A stretch of DNA of 64,000 nt, taken from contig NZ_FXTC01000001.1 in assembly GCF_900182655.1 (NCBI RefSeq), forward strand, positions 1 through 64,000, given 5' to 3'. Below the pieces are notes generated by a model that did not search any database, had not been told where the DNA came from, and was given only the letters and a program-made list of their open reading frames with translations. The position numbers and the translations under genes are program-made. Positions within the stretch are counted from its first letter, which is position 1, and every line of letters starts with the position of its first letter. This document shows positions 33,230 to 42,245 of this stretch, in pieces. The DNA is from Chryseobacterium rhizoplanae. Its GTDB lineage: Bacteria > Bacteroidota > Bacteroidia > Flavobacteriales > Weeksellaceae.

Positions 33230-34222
33230 ATGCAAAGCAGACGAAATTTTATAAAAAAAACCGCAGCCGCTTCTCTTGTACTCGCTGTAAATCCTTTAGA
33301 TTTAATTGCTAAAGACTTCCCTGATAAAACTATAAACGTAAACAAACCGATTGTCCTTTCCACCTGGAATTTCGGATTAAAAGCCAATGAAGAAGCATGG
33401 ACGGTTCTTGGTAAAGGAGGAAAGGCTTTGGATGCGGTTGAAAAAGGAGTTCGTCTTGTAGAATTAGATCCTAAAGAAAGAAGTGTTGGGTATGGAGGGC
33501 GTCCGGACAGAGATGGAAGAGTAACGCTGGATGCCTGCATCATGGATGAAAATTATAATATTGGTTCTGTTGCATGTCTGGAACATGTGAAAAACCCGAT
33601 TTCTGTTGCCAGAGCGGTAATGGAAAAAACACCTCACGTAATGCTGGTAGGCGACGGAGCATTGCAGTTTGCCCTTTCACAGGGATTTAAAAAAGAAAAT
33701 CTTCTTACTCCTGAATCCGAAAAAGAATGGAAAGAATGGTTAAAAACCAGTCAGTATAAACCCATTGCCAATATTGAAAACCACGATACCATTGGAATGA
33801 TTGCATTGGATGCTCAGGGAAACCTTTCCGGTGCATGTACAACCAGTGGAATGGCTTTTAAAATGCACGGCAGAGTAGGAGATTCCCCGATTATCGGAGC
33901 AGGTCTGTTCGTAGATAATGAAGTAGGAGCAGCTACAGCAACAGGCCATGGCGAAGAAGTCATAAGAACGGTAGGAACCCATCTTGTAGTGGAACTGATG
34001 AGACAAGGCAGAAATCCGCAGGAAGCGTGCAAAGAAGCAGTGGAAAGAATTGTGAAAATCAATCAGAGGAGAAACAAAAACCTTAAAGATATTCAGGTAG
34101 GTTTTATCGCCATCAATAAAAAAGGAGAATATGGTTCTTACTGTATTCAGGACGGATTCAACTTTGCTGTGCATGATCAGAAAGGTAACCGCCTTGAAAC
34201 TCCTGAATTTGCTTTGAAGTAA
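33230..34222 (+). CDS. N4-(beta-N-acetylglucosaminyl)-L-asparaginase
   Basis: A 330-residue Ntn-hydrolase of the glycosylasparaginase (AGA) group, which cleaves the GlcNAc-Asn bond left after protein and glycan breakdown. It has a twin-arginine-type leader (SRRNFIKKTAAASLVLAV), consistent with periplasmic export. The autoproteolysis site is intact: HDT-IGMIALD, where Thr187 becomes the new N-terminus and nucleophile of the beta chain. GRVGDSPIIGAGLF and ATATGHGEEVIR complete the substrate-binding region. The same enzyme type is known from Elizabethkingia. A TTG at 33200 would add ten residues in front of the leader and is not favoured. It may act with the nearby hexosaminidase and mannosidase. 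Confidence 0.93.
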   Translation: MQSRRNFIKKTAAASLVLAVNPLDLIAKDFPDKTINVNKPIVLSTWNFGLKANEEAWTVLGKGGKALDAVEKGVRLVELDPKERSVGYGGRPDRDGRVTLDACIMDENYNIGSVACLEHVKNPISVARAVMEKTPHVMLVGDGALQFALSQGFKKENLLTPESEKEWKEWLKTSQYKPIANIENHDTIGMIALDAQGNLSGACTTSGMAFKMHGRVGDSPIIGAGLFVDNEVGAATATGHGEEVIRTVGTHLVVELMRQGRNPQEACKEAVERIVKINQRRNKNLKDIQVGFIAINKKGEYGSYCIQDGFNFAVHDQKGNRLETPEFALK

Positions 34223-34229
34223 TGAAAAC

Positions 34230-34292
34230 TCAATAGGAATGGGCTTTAGCCCATTTGAACAAATCAAAGTCAATTATTGGCTTTAGCCAAAA
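34230..34292 (+). repeat. double-hairpin repeat (CTTTAG type), copy A
   Basis: TCAATAGGAATGGGCTTTAG, then CCCATTTGA, a variable middle, and TTGGCTTTAGCCAAAA. Both palindromes have a TTTA loop. An inverted copy with compensated stem changes lies at 39334-39397. Confidence 0.75.
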
Positions 34293-34304
34293 CATACAAC
34301 AAAT

Positions 34305-34859
34305 ATGAAAAGAACGATTATCGCTTCTTTATGTCTGATTATTGCATGCAAAGAAGAAAAGAAGGAGATGAAAACAGCCATAGAACCACAGCAGACAGAA
34401 GAGAAAACAGGCTTGGAAAATGAGTCCAATGAAGCAGAAGATGCAAAAAAATGGTTGGAAAAAAGCATTGTCGATTATTTTAAAGCTGATATAGGAAGTG
34501 AAGAAAAGAGTATGCAGAAGATCACAACCAAAGACTATTTCGGGTATAAAACAGATGCAACAAATGTAGATATGGACGTAGATAGAAGTCTGACTGAAAA
34601 AGAATTTCAGGATAAATGGAAATCGAAATTTGATACCAATAAAGCAGGTGTCGGAGTTGGTTTCCTGATTACAGCACAGGACTGGGATAAAATTGAAGTG
34701 GAGAGCTGTGATTTAAAATCTACCTCAAAAGATGAATATATCTTTAATGTAGTGTTGACTGATAATAGTTTTAAAGCTAAATATCCGTCAGTAATAAAAG
34801 TAGTAAAACAAAACGGTTCCTTTCTGATTGCAGATGTATTGCAGGATGAACCAAAGTAG
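34305..34859 (+). CDS. uncharacterised lipoprotein
   Basis: A 184-residue predicted lipoprotein: signal peptide MKRTIIASLCLIIAC with acylated Cys15, followed by a Lys/Glu-rich linker (about 16-50) and a compact domain with alternating strands (YFGYKTDATNVDMDVDRSLT, KFDTNKAGVGVGFLITAQDW, YPSVIKVVKQNGSFLIADVL). I do not recognise the family; the last part resembles NTF2-like or DUF3828-type folds, but that is a guess. The CutC gene follows after 19 bp on the same strand, so they are probably cotranscribed. Confidence 0.7.
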   Translation: MKRTIIASLCLIIACKEEKKEMKTAIEPQQTEEKTGLENESNEAEDAKKWLEKSIVDYFKADIGSEEKSMQKITTKDYFGYKTDATNVDMDVDRSLTEKEFQDKWKSKFDTNKAGVGVGFLITAQDWDKIEVESCDLKSTSKDEYIFNVVLTDNSFKAKYPSVIKVVKQNGSFLIADVLQDEPK

Positions 34860-34878
34860 AATTAAAAAGATATATACA

Positions 34879-35541
34879 ATGTCAAAAATAGAAATAGCGT
34901 GCTTTAATCCTGAATCAGCAATGATTGCTTTTGAAAATGGGGCTGACAGATTAGAATTATGTGACGGTCTCAGTGAAGGAGGAACCACTCCGGACTTCGA
35001 AACCATGAAAAAGCTTCGCGAAAAAATTAATATCCCGATTTTTGTGATGATCCGTCCCAGAGGAGGTGATTTTACCTATTCGGATTCAGAATTTGAACAG
35101 ATGAAAAATGATCTGGTTCAGTTAAAATCTTTACAGGCAGACGGTTTCGTATTCGGTATTCTGAATGAAAATGATGAGGTTAATGTTGAACAGAATAAAG
35201 CTTTGGTTGAATTAGCTGCACCGTTTCCATGTACGTTTCACCGTGCCTTTGACCGTGCGGCAAATCTGGAAGAGTCCTTAGAAAAAGTAATTGAATGTGG
35301 TTTTACAACCATCCTTACTTCCGGCCAGAAACCCAATGTATCAGAAGGAAAAGAAAATTTGAAAAAATTGGTTGAACTCTCCGATGGAAGAATAGAAATC
35401 CTTGTTGGAGGCGGGCTTCGTTCATCCAATATTGAAGAAATAAGAGCTGTTACCAATGCAGGGTATTTCCATTCCTCAGCCATTACGGATGGTGGTGTTT
35501 TTGCGAACCCGGCTGAAGTGGTTGCGTTGAAGAGTAAGTAA
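34879..35541 (+). CDS. cutC: CutC family protein
   Basis: A 220-residue TIM-barrel protein of the CutC family. Matching motifs are IEIACFNPESAMIAFENGAD, RLELCDGLSEGGTTPD, VMIRPRGGDFTYSDSEFEQM, FHRAFDRAAN, TILTSGQ and VGGGLRSSNI, all typical. CutC was named for copper tolerance in Escherichia coli, but a direct copper role is disputed and its reaction is unknown. In-frame codons upstream of 34879 overlap the preceding lipoprotein gene and are not favoured; the ATG at 34879 starts directly at the conserved SKIEIACFN. Confidence 0.9.
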   Translation: MSKIEIACFNPESAMIAFENGADRLELCDGLSEGGTTPDFETMKKLREKINIPIFVMIRPRGGDFTYSDSEFEQMKNDLVQLKSLQADGFVFGILNENDEVNVEQNKALVELAAPFPCTFHRAFDRAANLEESLEKVIECGFTTILTSGQKPNVSEGKENLKKLVELSDGRIEILVGGGLRSSNIEEIRAVTNAGYFHSSAITDGGVFANPAEVVALKSK

Positions 35542-35560
35542 TGCATTATATACACTTATT

Positions 35561-35629
35561 TTGTTATTCCAGGCGCAGCAGGAATCTAAATTCTTATGGT
35601 AGAGATTCCTTCGTACCTCGGAATGACAA
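35561..35629. repeat. palindromic dispersed repeat, TGTCATT family
   Basis: Outer arms TTGTTATTCC (35561-35570) and GGAATGACAA (35620-35629), one mismatch; inner GGAATCT (35581-35587) and AGATTCC (35603-35609). Same nested layout as the element at 4275, with CC/GG in place of GC/GC. Confidence 0.75.
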
Positions 35630-35667
35630 AATCAGTGGTATGGTAACAATACAAAACAAATTTATTG

Positions 35668-38133
35668 ATGAATAGAACGATCCTTTTTGCTTTCCTTTTT
35701 ATGCAGAATATCCTTTGTGCCCAGTTTTTCCAAAGAAATTTGTCTTCTGAGAACTGGCAGTTTAAAAATTCAAAAGATCAGAACTGGCTTCCTGCGAAAG
35801 TACCGGGAACCGTTCATTTGGATTTAATGGATAACAAGGTCATTCCTGATCCTTTTAAAGATGAAAATGAAAAGAAAGTACAATGGGTAGAAAATGAAGA
35901 TTGGGAGTATCAGACTCAATTTTCGGTTTCATCTCAGGAATTGAAAAATGATAATATTGATTTGGTCTTTAATGGCCTGGATACATTTTCAGAAATTTAT
36001 CTTAATGGTAAGCTTTTAAAGAAAACGGATAATATGTTCAGGAAATGGAATATTCCTGTGAAACAATATCTGAAACCGGGTAATAATGCATTGCAGATTA
36101 AGTTTCAATCTGCTGTTAATACCGGAAAAGATCTGGCTAAAAAAGTTCCGTTTACCATGCCGGAATCGCCAAGAAGTTTTGTAAGAAAAGCACAGTATCA
36201 GTTCGGATGGGACTGGGGACCAAGACTGGTTACTGCGGGAATCTGGAAAGATGTTACCTTAGAATTCTGGAATAATGCCAAAATTATTACCGTTAAAGAT
36301 ATTCAGAATAACTCTGAAAAAGCCTCTGATTTACATTTTGAAGTAGAAATTTATGCTCAAAATGCAGGGGACTACACCTTAGACCTTAATAAAATCCACC
36401 AAAAAATAGCTTTAAAAAAAGGGACTAATACAATATCAGTTCCTTATGACACAAAAGGAATGATGTTTTGGCAGCCTAACGGACGTGGTGAAGCTAATCT
36501 TTATGATTTTAAAATAAAACTTTCAAAAGACCTTAAAAATATTGATGTTAAAGACATCAGGATAGGATTAAGAACCGTAGAATTAATTCAGGAAAAAGAC
36601 GAAAAAGGAAAGTCGTTCTATTTCAAAGTGAATGGAAATCCGTTGTATATCAAAGGAACCAACTGGATTCCGGGAGACAGTTTTTCACCCAGAATGAGCA
36701 AAGAAAAATATCAGAAACTGATCAAAGATACCAAAGACGCCAATATGAATATGATCCGTATCTGGGGTGGCGGTATTTATGAAGATGACGAATTTTACAA
36801 AGCCTGCGATGAAAACGGAATTTTAGTCTGGCAGGATTTTATGTTTGCAGGAAGTTTTTACCCTGCGGACGAAGCATTTTTAAACAATGTAAAAGAAGAA
36901 GTAAAAGATCAGGTCAACAGACTTCAGAATCACCCATCTATTGCTTTGTGGTGTGGGAATAATGAAATTGATGAAGCTATTGTCAACTGGGGATATCAGA
37001 AACAGTTCAACTATTCAAAAAATGATTCACTGCAGGTTTGGAAAGACTATAAAAAGTTATTTCATGATGTCATTCCCAATGCATTGGCAGAAAACCTGAA
37101 GTCAGATAAAAATATATATTGGCCAAGTTCGCCATCTATCGGCTGGGGACATAAAGAAAGCCTTACAGAAGGAGATTCTCACTATTGGGGCGTTTGGTGG
37201 GGAGAGCAGCCATTTGAAATTTACAATGAAAAAGTAGGACGTTTCATGTCTGAATACGGTTTTCAGGGAACACCAACCCTTGAAACTACCAAATCTATGT
37301 TTTCAGGTACTCCGGATTTAAATCTGCAAAATTCAACTATCAAAGCACATGAAAAACACGCCCGAGGCTGGGATATCATTAATGAATACCTGAAACGTGA
37401 TTATAAAATTCCAACAGATTTTGTACAGTACAATTACGTTTCACAGCTGCTGCAGGCGAAAGGGATGCAGATTGCCATTGAAGCTCACCGCCGTGCAAAA
37501 CCTTACAACATGGGAACGCTGTATTGGCAGCTCAACGACTGCTGGCCGGTAGTTTCATGGTCTTCCATTGATTATCTCGGAAACTGGAAAGCCTTCCATT
37601 ATCAGGCAAAAAGAAGCTTTGAACCTGTTTTGGTATCAATCGCAGAAACCGATAAAAGCTATGACGTTTACCTGATAAGCGATCTCATGAAAGAATTGAA
37701 AGTGGATACGAAGTTTGAACTCATTGATTTTAAAGGAAAAACACTTTGGAAAGCCAATCAGTCAGATGTTGTAAATGCCGATGTAAGCAAGAAAATCAGA
37801 AGTATAAATAAATCAGAATTGGCACAGTTCAATCTATCTGAAGTCGTTTTAAAGATCAGCTCCGAAAAGGATGCAACATTTCAAAAACTGTTCTTTTTTA
37901 ATAAACCTAAAGATATAAAACTCCTGAAGCCTGAGATTAAAATCAAAAAAATATCAGCCACGGAAATTGAAATAGCGACAGATATCCTGGCAAAAGACGT
38001 TTATCTGATCGGCGATACTCATTTTAGTGATAATTTCTTTGATCTGTTACCTGGAACTTCAAAAAGAATTACCCTTTCAAAACCTTTGGAAAAAATTGAA
38101 GTAATGAGTCTTTGGGATGTGATGAAGAATTAA
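35668..38133 (+). CDS. beta-mannosidase, GH2
   Basis: An 821-residue exported glycoside hydrolase (signal peptide MNRTILFAFLFMQNILCAQ). The jelly-roll sugar-binding domain (about 20-190) has the KVPGTVHLDLMDN motif, then Ig-like domain, then the catalytic TIM barrel (about 320-640). The acid/base is Glu433 in LWCGNNEID and the nucleophile is Glu529 in FMSEYGFQG. WQDFMFAGSFYP and YWQLNDCWPVVSWSSIDY are typical of GH2 beta-mannosidases. It would cleave the beta-1,4-mannose of the N-glycan core or of mannan-derived oligosaccharides. The TTG just before the ATG is not used here. Confidence 0.93.
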   Translation: MNRTILFAFLFMQNILCAQFFQRNLSSENWQFKNSKDQNWLPAKVPGTVHLDLMDNKVIPDPFKDENEKKVQWVENEDWEYQTQFSVSSQELKNDNIDLVFNGLDTFSEIYLNGKLLKKTDNMFRKWNIPVKQYLKPGNNALQIKFQSAVNTGKDLAKKVPFTMPESPRSFVRKAQYQFGWDWGPRLVTAGIWKDVTLEFWNNAKIITVKDIQNNSEKASDLHFEVEIYAQNAGDYTLDLNKIHQKIALKKGTNTISVPYDTKGMMFWQPNGRGEANLYDFKIKLSKDLKNIDVKDIRIGLRTVELIQEKDEKGKSFYFKVNGNPLYIKGTNWIPGDSFSPRMSKEKYQKLIKDTKDANMNMIRIWGGGIYEDDEFYKACDENGILVWQDFMFAGSFYPADEAFLNNVKEEVKDQVNRLQNHPSIALWCGNNEIDEAIVNWGYQKQFNYSKNDSLQVWKDYKKLFHDVIPNALAENLKSDKNIYWPSSPSIGWGHKESLTEGDSHYWGVWWGEQPFEIYNEKVGRFMSEYGFQGTPTLETTKSMFSGTPDLNLQNSTIKAHEKHARGWDIINEYLKRDYKIPTDFVQYNYVSQLLQAKGMQIAIEAHRRAKPYNMGTLYWQLNDCWPVVSWSSIDYLGNWKAFHYQAKRSFEPVLVSIAETDKSYDVYLISDLMKELKVDTKFELIDFKGKTLWKANQSDVVNADVSKKIRSINKSELAQFNLSEVVLKISSEKDATFQKLFFFNKPKDIKLLKPEIKIKKISATEIEIATDILAKDVYLIGDTHFSDNFFDLLPGTSKRITLSKPLEKIEVMSLWDVMKN

Positions 38134-38159
38134 AATTTTTCTAACGTTCTCAAGTAGTC

Positions 38160-38194
38160 AAACCATGTCAAGGTTCTAAACCTTGACATGGTTT
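38160..38194. repeat. hairpin repeat AACC-TGTCAAGG, copy 2
   Basis: AAACCATGTCAAGG pairs perfectly with CCTTGACATGGTTT around TTCTAAA. It differs from copy 1 (15339-15371) by an A-T pair replacing a C-G pair in the stem. It follows the mannosidase and may end its transcript. Confidence 0.75.
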
Positions 38195-38242
38195 ATACCT
38201 AAAAAAATATAAATTTTACCCTTCCAACTCAAAAATCAGCCG

Positions 38243-38250
38243 TAAATTTG
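38243..38250 (+). promoter_or_regulatory. -7 element of AEC gene
   Basis: TAAATTTG, an exact TANNTTTG match, ends 20 bp before the ATG. Confidence 0.5.
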
Positions 38251-38270
38251 CATCATATTTCTTTACAGTT

Positions 38271-39179
38271 ATGGTAAATTTTGTTCTCATTGCAGTGTGC
38301 ATTATTGCAGGAATGATATTCAAAGCAACAAAATCTATCCACCCCGATGCTCACAAGGGTATCAATACCTGGATTCTTTATCTTGCTCTTCCGGCAGTTT
38401 CGTTTAAATATCTGCCTAAAGTAAAATGGACAACAGAAATGCTGTTTCCGATAGCGGCCACATTTTTAATTTCTGTGTTCTGCTTCTTCTTTATGATGTT
38501 TTATAGCAAGAGCAGGGGATATTCAAGGCGTTCCAGAAGTACTTTAGAACTGGCAAGTGGTTACAGCAATACATCATTCATAGGATTTCCCTTAATCAGT
38601 GCTTTTTATGGTGAAGGGCTTCTGAGTATTGCCATTATTTGTGATCAAACGATGTTCTTTGCCCTTTCTACCCTTGGAATTATTGCTGCTGTAAAAGGAG
38701 GAAGCAGATCAGGAAAAGTAAGCGCAGTATTTATTTTAAAAAGACTCATTACATTTCCTCCATTAATCGGTTGTATTTCTGCTCTGATATTATCGCAGTT
38801 CATTGATTTTACCGTTGCAGAACCATTTTTTGATAAGCTGGCGGCTACAGTAAGCCCGTTAGCTCTGTTTTCAGTTGGACTGCAGCTGAAATTTAACGGA
38901 TGGAAAAAACTGATTCCACAGATGTCAATGTCAATGCTTTACAAGCTTATTCTGGCACCGGCAATTGTTTTGGGAATGGCTTTATTATTGGGAATAAAAG
39001 GAGATGTGGCTAAAATTACCGTATTTGAAGCCGCAATGCCTACACTGGTTACCTCCAGTATTATCGCAGAGCAGTTCAGACTCAATACAAAACTGACCAA
39101 TCTGATCATCGGGGTCAGTATCATTGTAGGGTTTTTTACTTCCGCATTTTGGTATGAGATGACCGAATACTTTTTTTAA
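38271..39179 (+). CDS. AEC family transporter
   Basis: A 302-residue membrane protein with about ten helices of the auxin efflux carrier (AEC/PF03547) family. Typical features are the N-terminal LNTWILYLALPAVSFKYL-like segment, the GYSNTSFIGFPLISAFYG motif (about residue 97) and PTLVTSSIIAEQF near the C-terminus. Bacterial members carry malate, malonate or other carboxylates, but this substrate is unknown. It has its own promoter and is followed by 457 bp without genes. Confidence 0.87.
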   Translation: MVNFVLIAVCIIAGMIFKATKSIHPDAHKGINTWILYLALPAVSFKYLPKVKWTTEMLFPIAATFLISVFCFFFMMFYSKSRGYSRRSRSTLELASGYSNTSFIGFPLISAFYGEGLLSIAIICDQTMFFALSTLGIIAAVKGGSRSGKVSAVFILKRLITFPPLIGCISALILSQFIDFTVAEPFFDKLAATVSPLALFSVGLQLKFNGWKKLIPQMSMSMLYKLILAPAIVLGMALLLGIKGDVAKITVFEAAMPTLVTSSIIAEQFRLNTKLTNLIIGVSIIVGFFTSAFWYEMTEYFF

Positions 39180-39235
39180 CGATAAGATGGCTCTTTCTCA
39201 ATACTGTCAATTGATATCGGTTTTATACGTGTTAT

Positions 39236-39257
39236 TTGTCATTCCGTAGGAATATCT
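39236..39257. repeat. half copy of TGTCATT repeat
   Basis: TTGTCATTCCGTAGGAATAT matches the left arm plus inner arm of the 35561 element; the right arm is missing. It looks like a decayed copy. Confidence 0.5.
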
Positions 39258-39333
39258 TAGCTAAGTGAAACGCCTTTGCGAACGAATTAAACCAATTAAT
39301 AATACCTTTGCGAATATTGCGTTGTAATCTAGG

Positions 39334-39397
39334 TTTTGGCTAAAGCCAATTGAAATTTTAATTTTTATCAAACGGACTAAAGTCCGTTCCTATTGAA
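39334..39397 (-). repeat. double-hairpin repeat (CTTTAG type), copy B
   Basis: Reverse-strand relative of 34230-34292: on the minus strand it reads TTCAATAGGAACGGACTTTA, GTCCGTTTGA, a variable middle, and TTGGCTTTAGCCAAAA. Stem changes relative to copy A are paired. Confidence 0.75.
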
Positions 39398-39636
39398 TTA
39401 TTATTGATTTTTTTTGCAAATTTCGTTGATTGGGTAGATTGTATTCCTAAAGTATATCTAATCTATTGTATTCGATAATTATTTTTAATAATACGGTTTT
39501 TACATACTGAAATCTTGAAATTCCTGTGGACATCTGAGAATGTAGGGTTAAATGTCTATTAAACGAACACGAAAGAATTTCTGTAAAGTTGCAGTTCTCT
39601 GAAGAAAAATCTAATTTTACACTTTAAATATTTCTC

Positions 39637-42084
39637 TTGCAATACGCTCAAATTGTTTTACCACTGAACCTCAAAGGATCTTTTACCTATAAAGTTCCCG
39701 AAGAAATGATGTCCGAAATTCAAGCCGGAATGCGTGTTCTGGTACCCTTTGGCGGGAAAAAAATCTATACCGGAATCGTATTTGAGCTTCACGACAATGC
39801 GCCGGAAAATTTTACTGCTAAAGAAATTATCAGCATGTTGGATGATAAGCCGATTGTTCCTGAAGAACAGATCCGTTTCTGGAACTGGCTTTCGGAGTAT
39901 TATCTGTGCAGTCTTGGTGAAATTTACAGGTTTTCATTCCCTTCTTCTTTGAAGCTGGAAAGTGAAACTTATTTAAAATTAAAACCAGGAATAGTAGTTG
40001 ATTTTGAAAACCTGGATGTCAATGAAATGTACCTGATTCAGGCACTTGAAGTCCGACAGCTGATCAACCTGACGGATATTGAGGCATTTATTCCTAAAAA
40101 AGATATTATCAAGACCATCAATTCATTGATCGATCTTCAGTATATTGAGATTGATGAAAAAATTGCTGAAAAATATAAAGCTAAAGAAGTAGCTTATGTG
40201 AGAATTAAAGATGAGGTTTTGGCCAATCAGAATCTTACGGAAATTCTTTTAAAACTAAACAGAGCCCAAAAACAGAAAGACCTGTTCCTTCTTATTTTGG
40301 AAAAACAGACAGAAAATCCTGATGCGCATATCAAAAAATCTGAGTTGTTTGAGGATGGTTATTTCGGAAGTTCTCATTTCAAACCTTTAGCAGATAAAGG
40401 TCTTGTGGAGGAGTACTACATGCAGAAAGACAGAATTGAAAGCTATGAAGGAGAAATTGAAGAGCTGGAAGAACTTTCTGAACAGCAGAAAATTGCTAAA
40501 TCTGAAATTGATCAAGCTTTTGAAGAAGGAAAAAATGTGCTGCTTCATGGGGTAACTTCATCAGGAAAAACACATATTTATTTAGAAAAAATTGAGGAAT
40601 GTATCAAAGAAGGGAAAAATGTTCTGTTTTTGCTTCCTGAAATTTCCCTTACCAAGCAAATTACGCAGAGATTAGAAAAAAAATATGGCAGGCAGTTAGG
40701 TTTTTACCATCAAAAGCTGACAGATTTTGAAAGAGTAGAAGTCTGGAGAAGAATCAGGCAGAATGATATCCGTATTCTGATAGGAACCCGTAATGCATTG
40801 TTTTTACCTTATCAGAACCTGGGACTTATTGTGGTGGATGAAGAGCATGATTCTGCTTACAGACCAAGGGAAGTGACGCCTTATTTCAATGCTAAAGATG
40901 CCTCATTGGTTTTAGGTGGATTTTATAATGCGGGAGTAATCCTGGGATCTGCAACACCTTCTGTTGAAAGTTACTACAGAGCTAGAAAAGATAAAATGAG
41001 GTATATTTTCCTGAATGAAAGATTTGGGAATGTGAATCTGCCGGAATATGAACTGATCAATTTCAAAGAAGCCCTGGATTCTAAAAAAGTTTCCGGAAAT
41101 TTCTCTTTGAAACTTGTTGAAGAGATTAAAAAGACGGTGGATGAAAAGAATCAGGCGATTGTCCTGCACAACCGCCGCGGCTATTCCAATGTCATAGAAT
41201 GTGAGAGTTGTGGCTATGTCAATTACTGCTCCAATTGTGATGTGGTGATGACTTATCACAAGGCAGCGAATGAAATGAAATGCCATTACTGCGGACAAAG
41301 AGCTTCAAAACCGAAGACCTGTCCGAAATGCAATTCTGAAAAGCTGAACGAAAGAGGTGTAGGTGTAGAGCAGATTCATGAAGAAGTTTCCAAGCTGTTT
41401 CCGGAAAATGAGGTAGACAGAATGGATGTGGATTCTATGCGTAAGAAATTTGCCTACGAAAAGCTGTATGAAAAGATTGAAGACGGAGAAACAGACATTA
41501 TCGTAGGAACTCAGATGATTTCCAAAGGACTGGATTTTAATCATATTGAACTCGTTACTATTCCCAAAGCAGATTCCTTATTATATGTACAGGATTTCAG
41601 AGCAGAAGAAAGAGCTTATCAGCTGATCACTCAGGTTTCAGGAAGAGCCGGAAGGGTTTCCGGAAAAGGAAGAATTCTTATTCAGACCTTTAATCCTGAT
41701 CATTCTGTATTCCAGCTGATCAAGATGAATAATCCTGCGAAGATCTATAAATATATCCTTACCGAACGCCAGAAATTCCATTATCCGCCCTTTACGAAGC
41801 TGATTATGATTGAAATGAAGCACAGAAAGGAAGATAAAGTGGACCGGGCGTCTCAGTTTTTAGGTTCCATTTTAAGAAAATATCTTCCGGAAGATTGCGT
41901 TTTAGGTCCTGAAAGAGCTCAGATTGCAAGGCTGAATAATCTGTACCAATTCCAGATTATGCTTAAGCTTCCCCGGGGGAAAAACTATGAGAAATTCAAA
42001 AACCTGGTTTTAATAAGTTTGAAAGAATTTGATGAAATCACTGCATATCAAAGCATTAAAAAAGATGTTTTTGTTGATTTTTAA
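39637..42084 (+). CDS. priA: primosomal protein N' (replication restart helicase PriA)
   Basis: An 815-residue superfamily 2 DNA helicase that reloads the replicative helicase at stalled forks. The 3' DNA-binding domain (YAQIVLPLNLKGSFTYKVPE) starts the protein. Walker A is HGVTSSGKTH, motif II is VVDEEHD, and the zinc-binding insert has four CxxC-like pairs (CESCGYVNYCSNC, then CHYCG and CPKC). GTQMISKGLDF and QVSGRAGR are motifs V and VI. No ATG fits the N-terminus: the start is TTG at 39637, directly before the conserved QYAQIVLP. Length is normal. Confidence 0.95.
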   Translation: MQYAQIVLPLNLKGSFTYKVPEEMMSEIQAGMRVLVPFGGKKIYTGIVFELHDNAPENFTAKEIISMLDDKPIVPEEQIRFWNWLSEYYLCSLGEIYRFSFPSSLKLESETYLKLKPGIVVDFENLDVNEMYLIQALEVRQLINLTDIEAFIPKKDIIKTINSLIDLQYIEIDEKIAEKYKAKEVAYVRIKDEVLANQNLTEILLKLNRAQKQKDLFLLILEKQTENPDAHIKKSELFEDGYFGSSHFKPLADKGLVEEYYMQKDRIESYEGEIEELEELSEQQKIAKSEIDQAFEEGKNVLLHGVTSSGKTHIYLEKIEECIKEGKNVLFLLPEISLTKQITQRLEKKYGRQLGFYHQKLTDFERVEVWRRIRQNDIRILIGTRNALFLPYQNLGLIVVDEEHDSAYRPREVTPYFNAKDASLVLGGFYNAGVILGSATPSVESYYRARKDKMRYIFLNERFGNVNLPEYELINFKEALDSKKVSGNFSLKLVEEIKKTVDEKNQAIVLHNRRGYSNVIECESCGYVNYCSNCDVVMTYHKAANEMKCHYCGQRASKPKTCPKCNSEKLNERGVGVEQIHEEVSKLFPENEVDRMDVDSMRKKFAYEKLYEKIEDGETDIIVGTQMISKGLDFNHIELVTIPKADSLLYVQDFRAEERAYQLITQVSGRAGRVSGKGRILIQTFNPDHSVFQLIKMNNPAKIYKYILTERQKFHYPPFTKLIMIEMKHRKEDKVDRASQFLGSILRKYLPEDCVLGPERAQIARLNNLYQFQIMLKLPRGKNYEKFKNLVLISLKEFDEITAYQSIKKDVFVDF

Positions 42085-42245
42085 CAATTTTTAACAAACT
42101 TTACACTCTTTTATAACGGGTCAGTGGTCTGTTATATGACAATAATTTCTACTTTTGGACGTTGATTAAGTGTTTGGCTCTTTAATTGAATGATTTAACC
42201 TGTCATTTTTTATAGCGTCAAAACTATAGAACAAAAAGAAGATAG

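Larger units (their letters stand above)
39180..39636. other. 457-bp intergenic region upstream of priA
   Basis: It holds a half copy of the TGTCATT repeat (39236-39257), two direct CCTTTGCGAA blocks (39270 and 39304 region) and an inverted copy of the CTTTAG double hairpin (39334-39397). The last 200 bp are AT-rich and hold the presumed priA promoter. No gene is visible. Confidence 0.65.

Noticed and set aside
40912..41544. Minus-strand frames inside priA
   Set aside because: Shadow frames of the helicase coding sequence with no domain.
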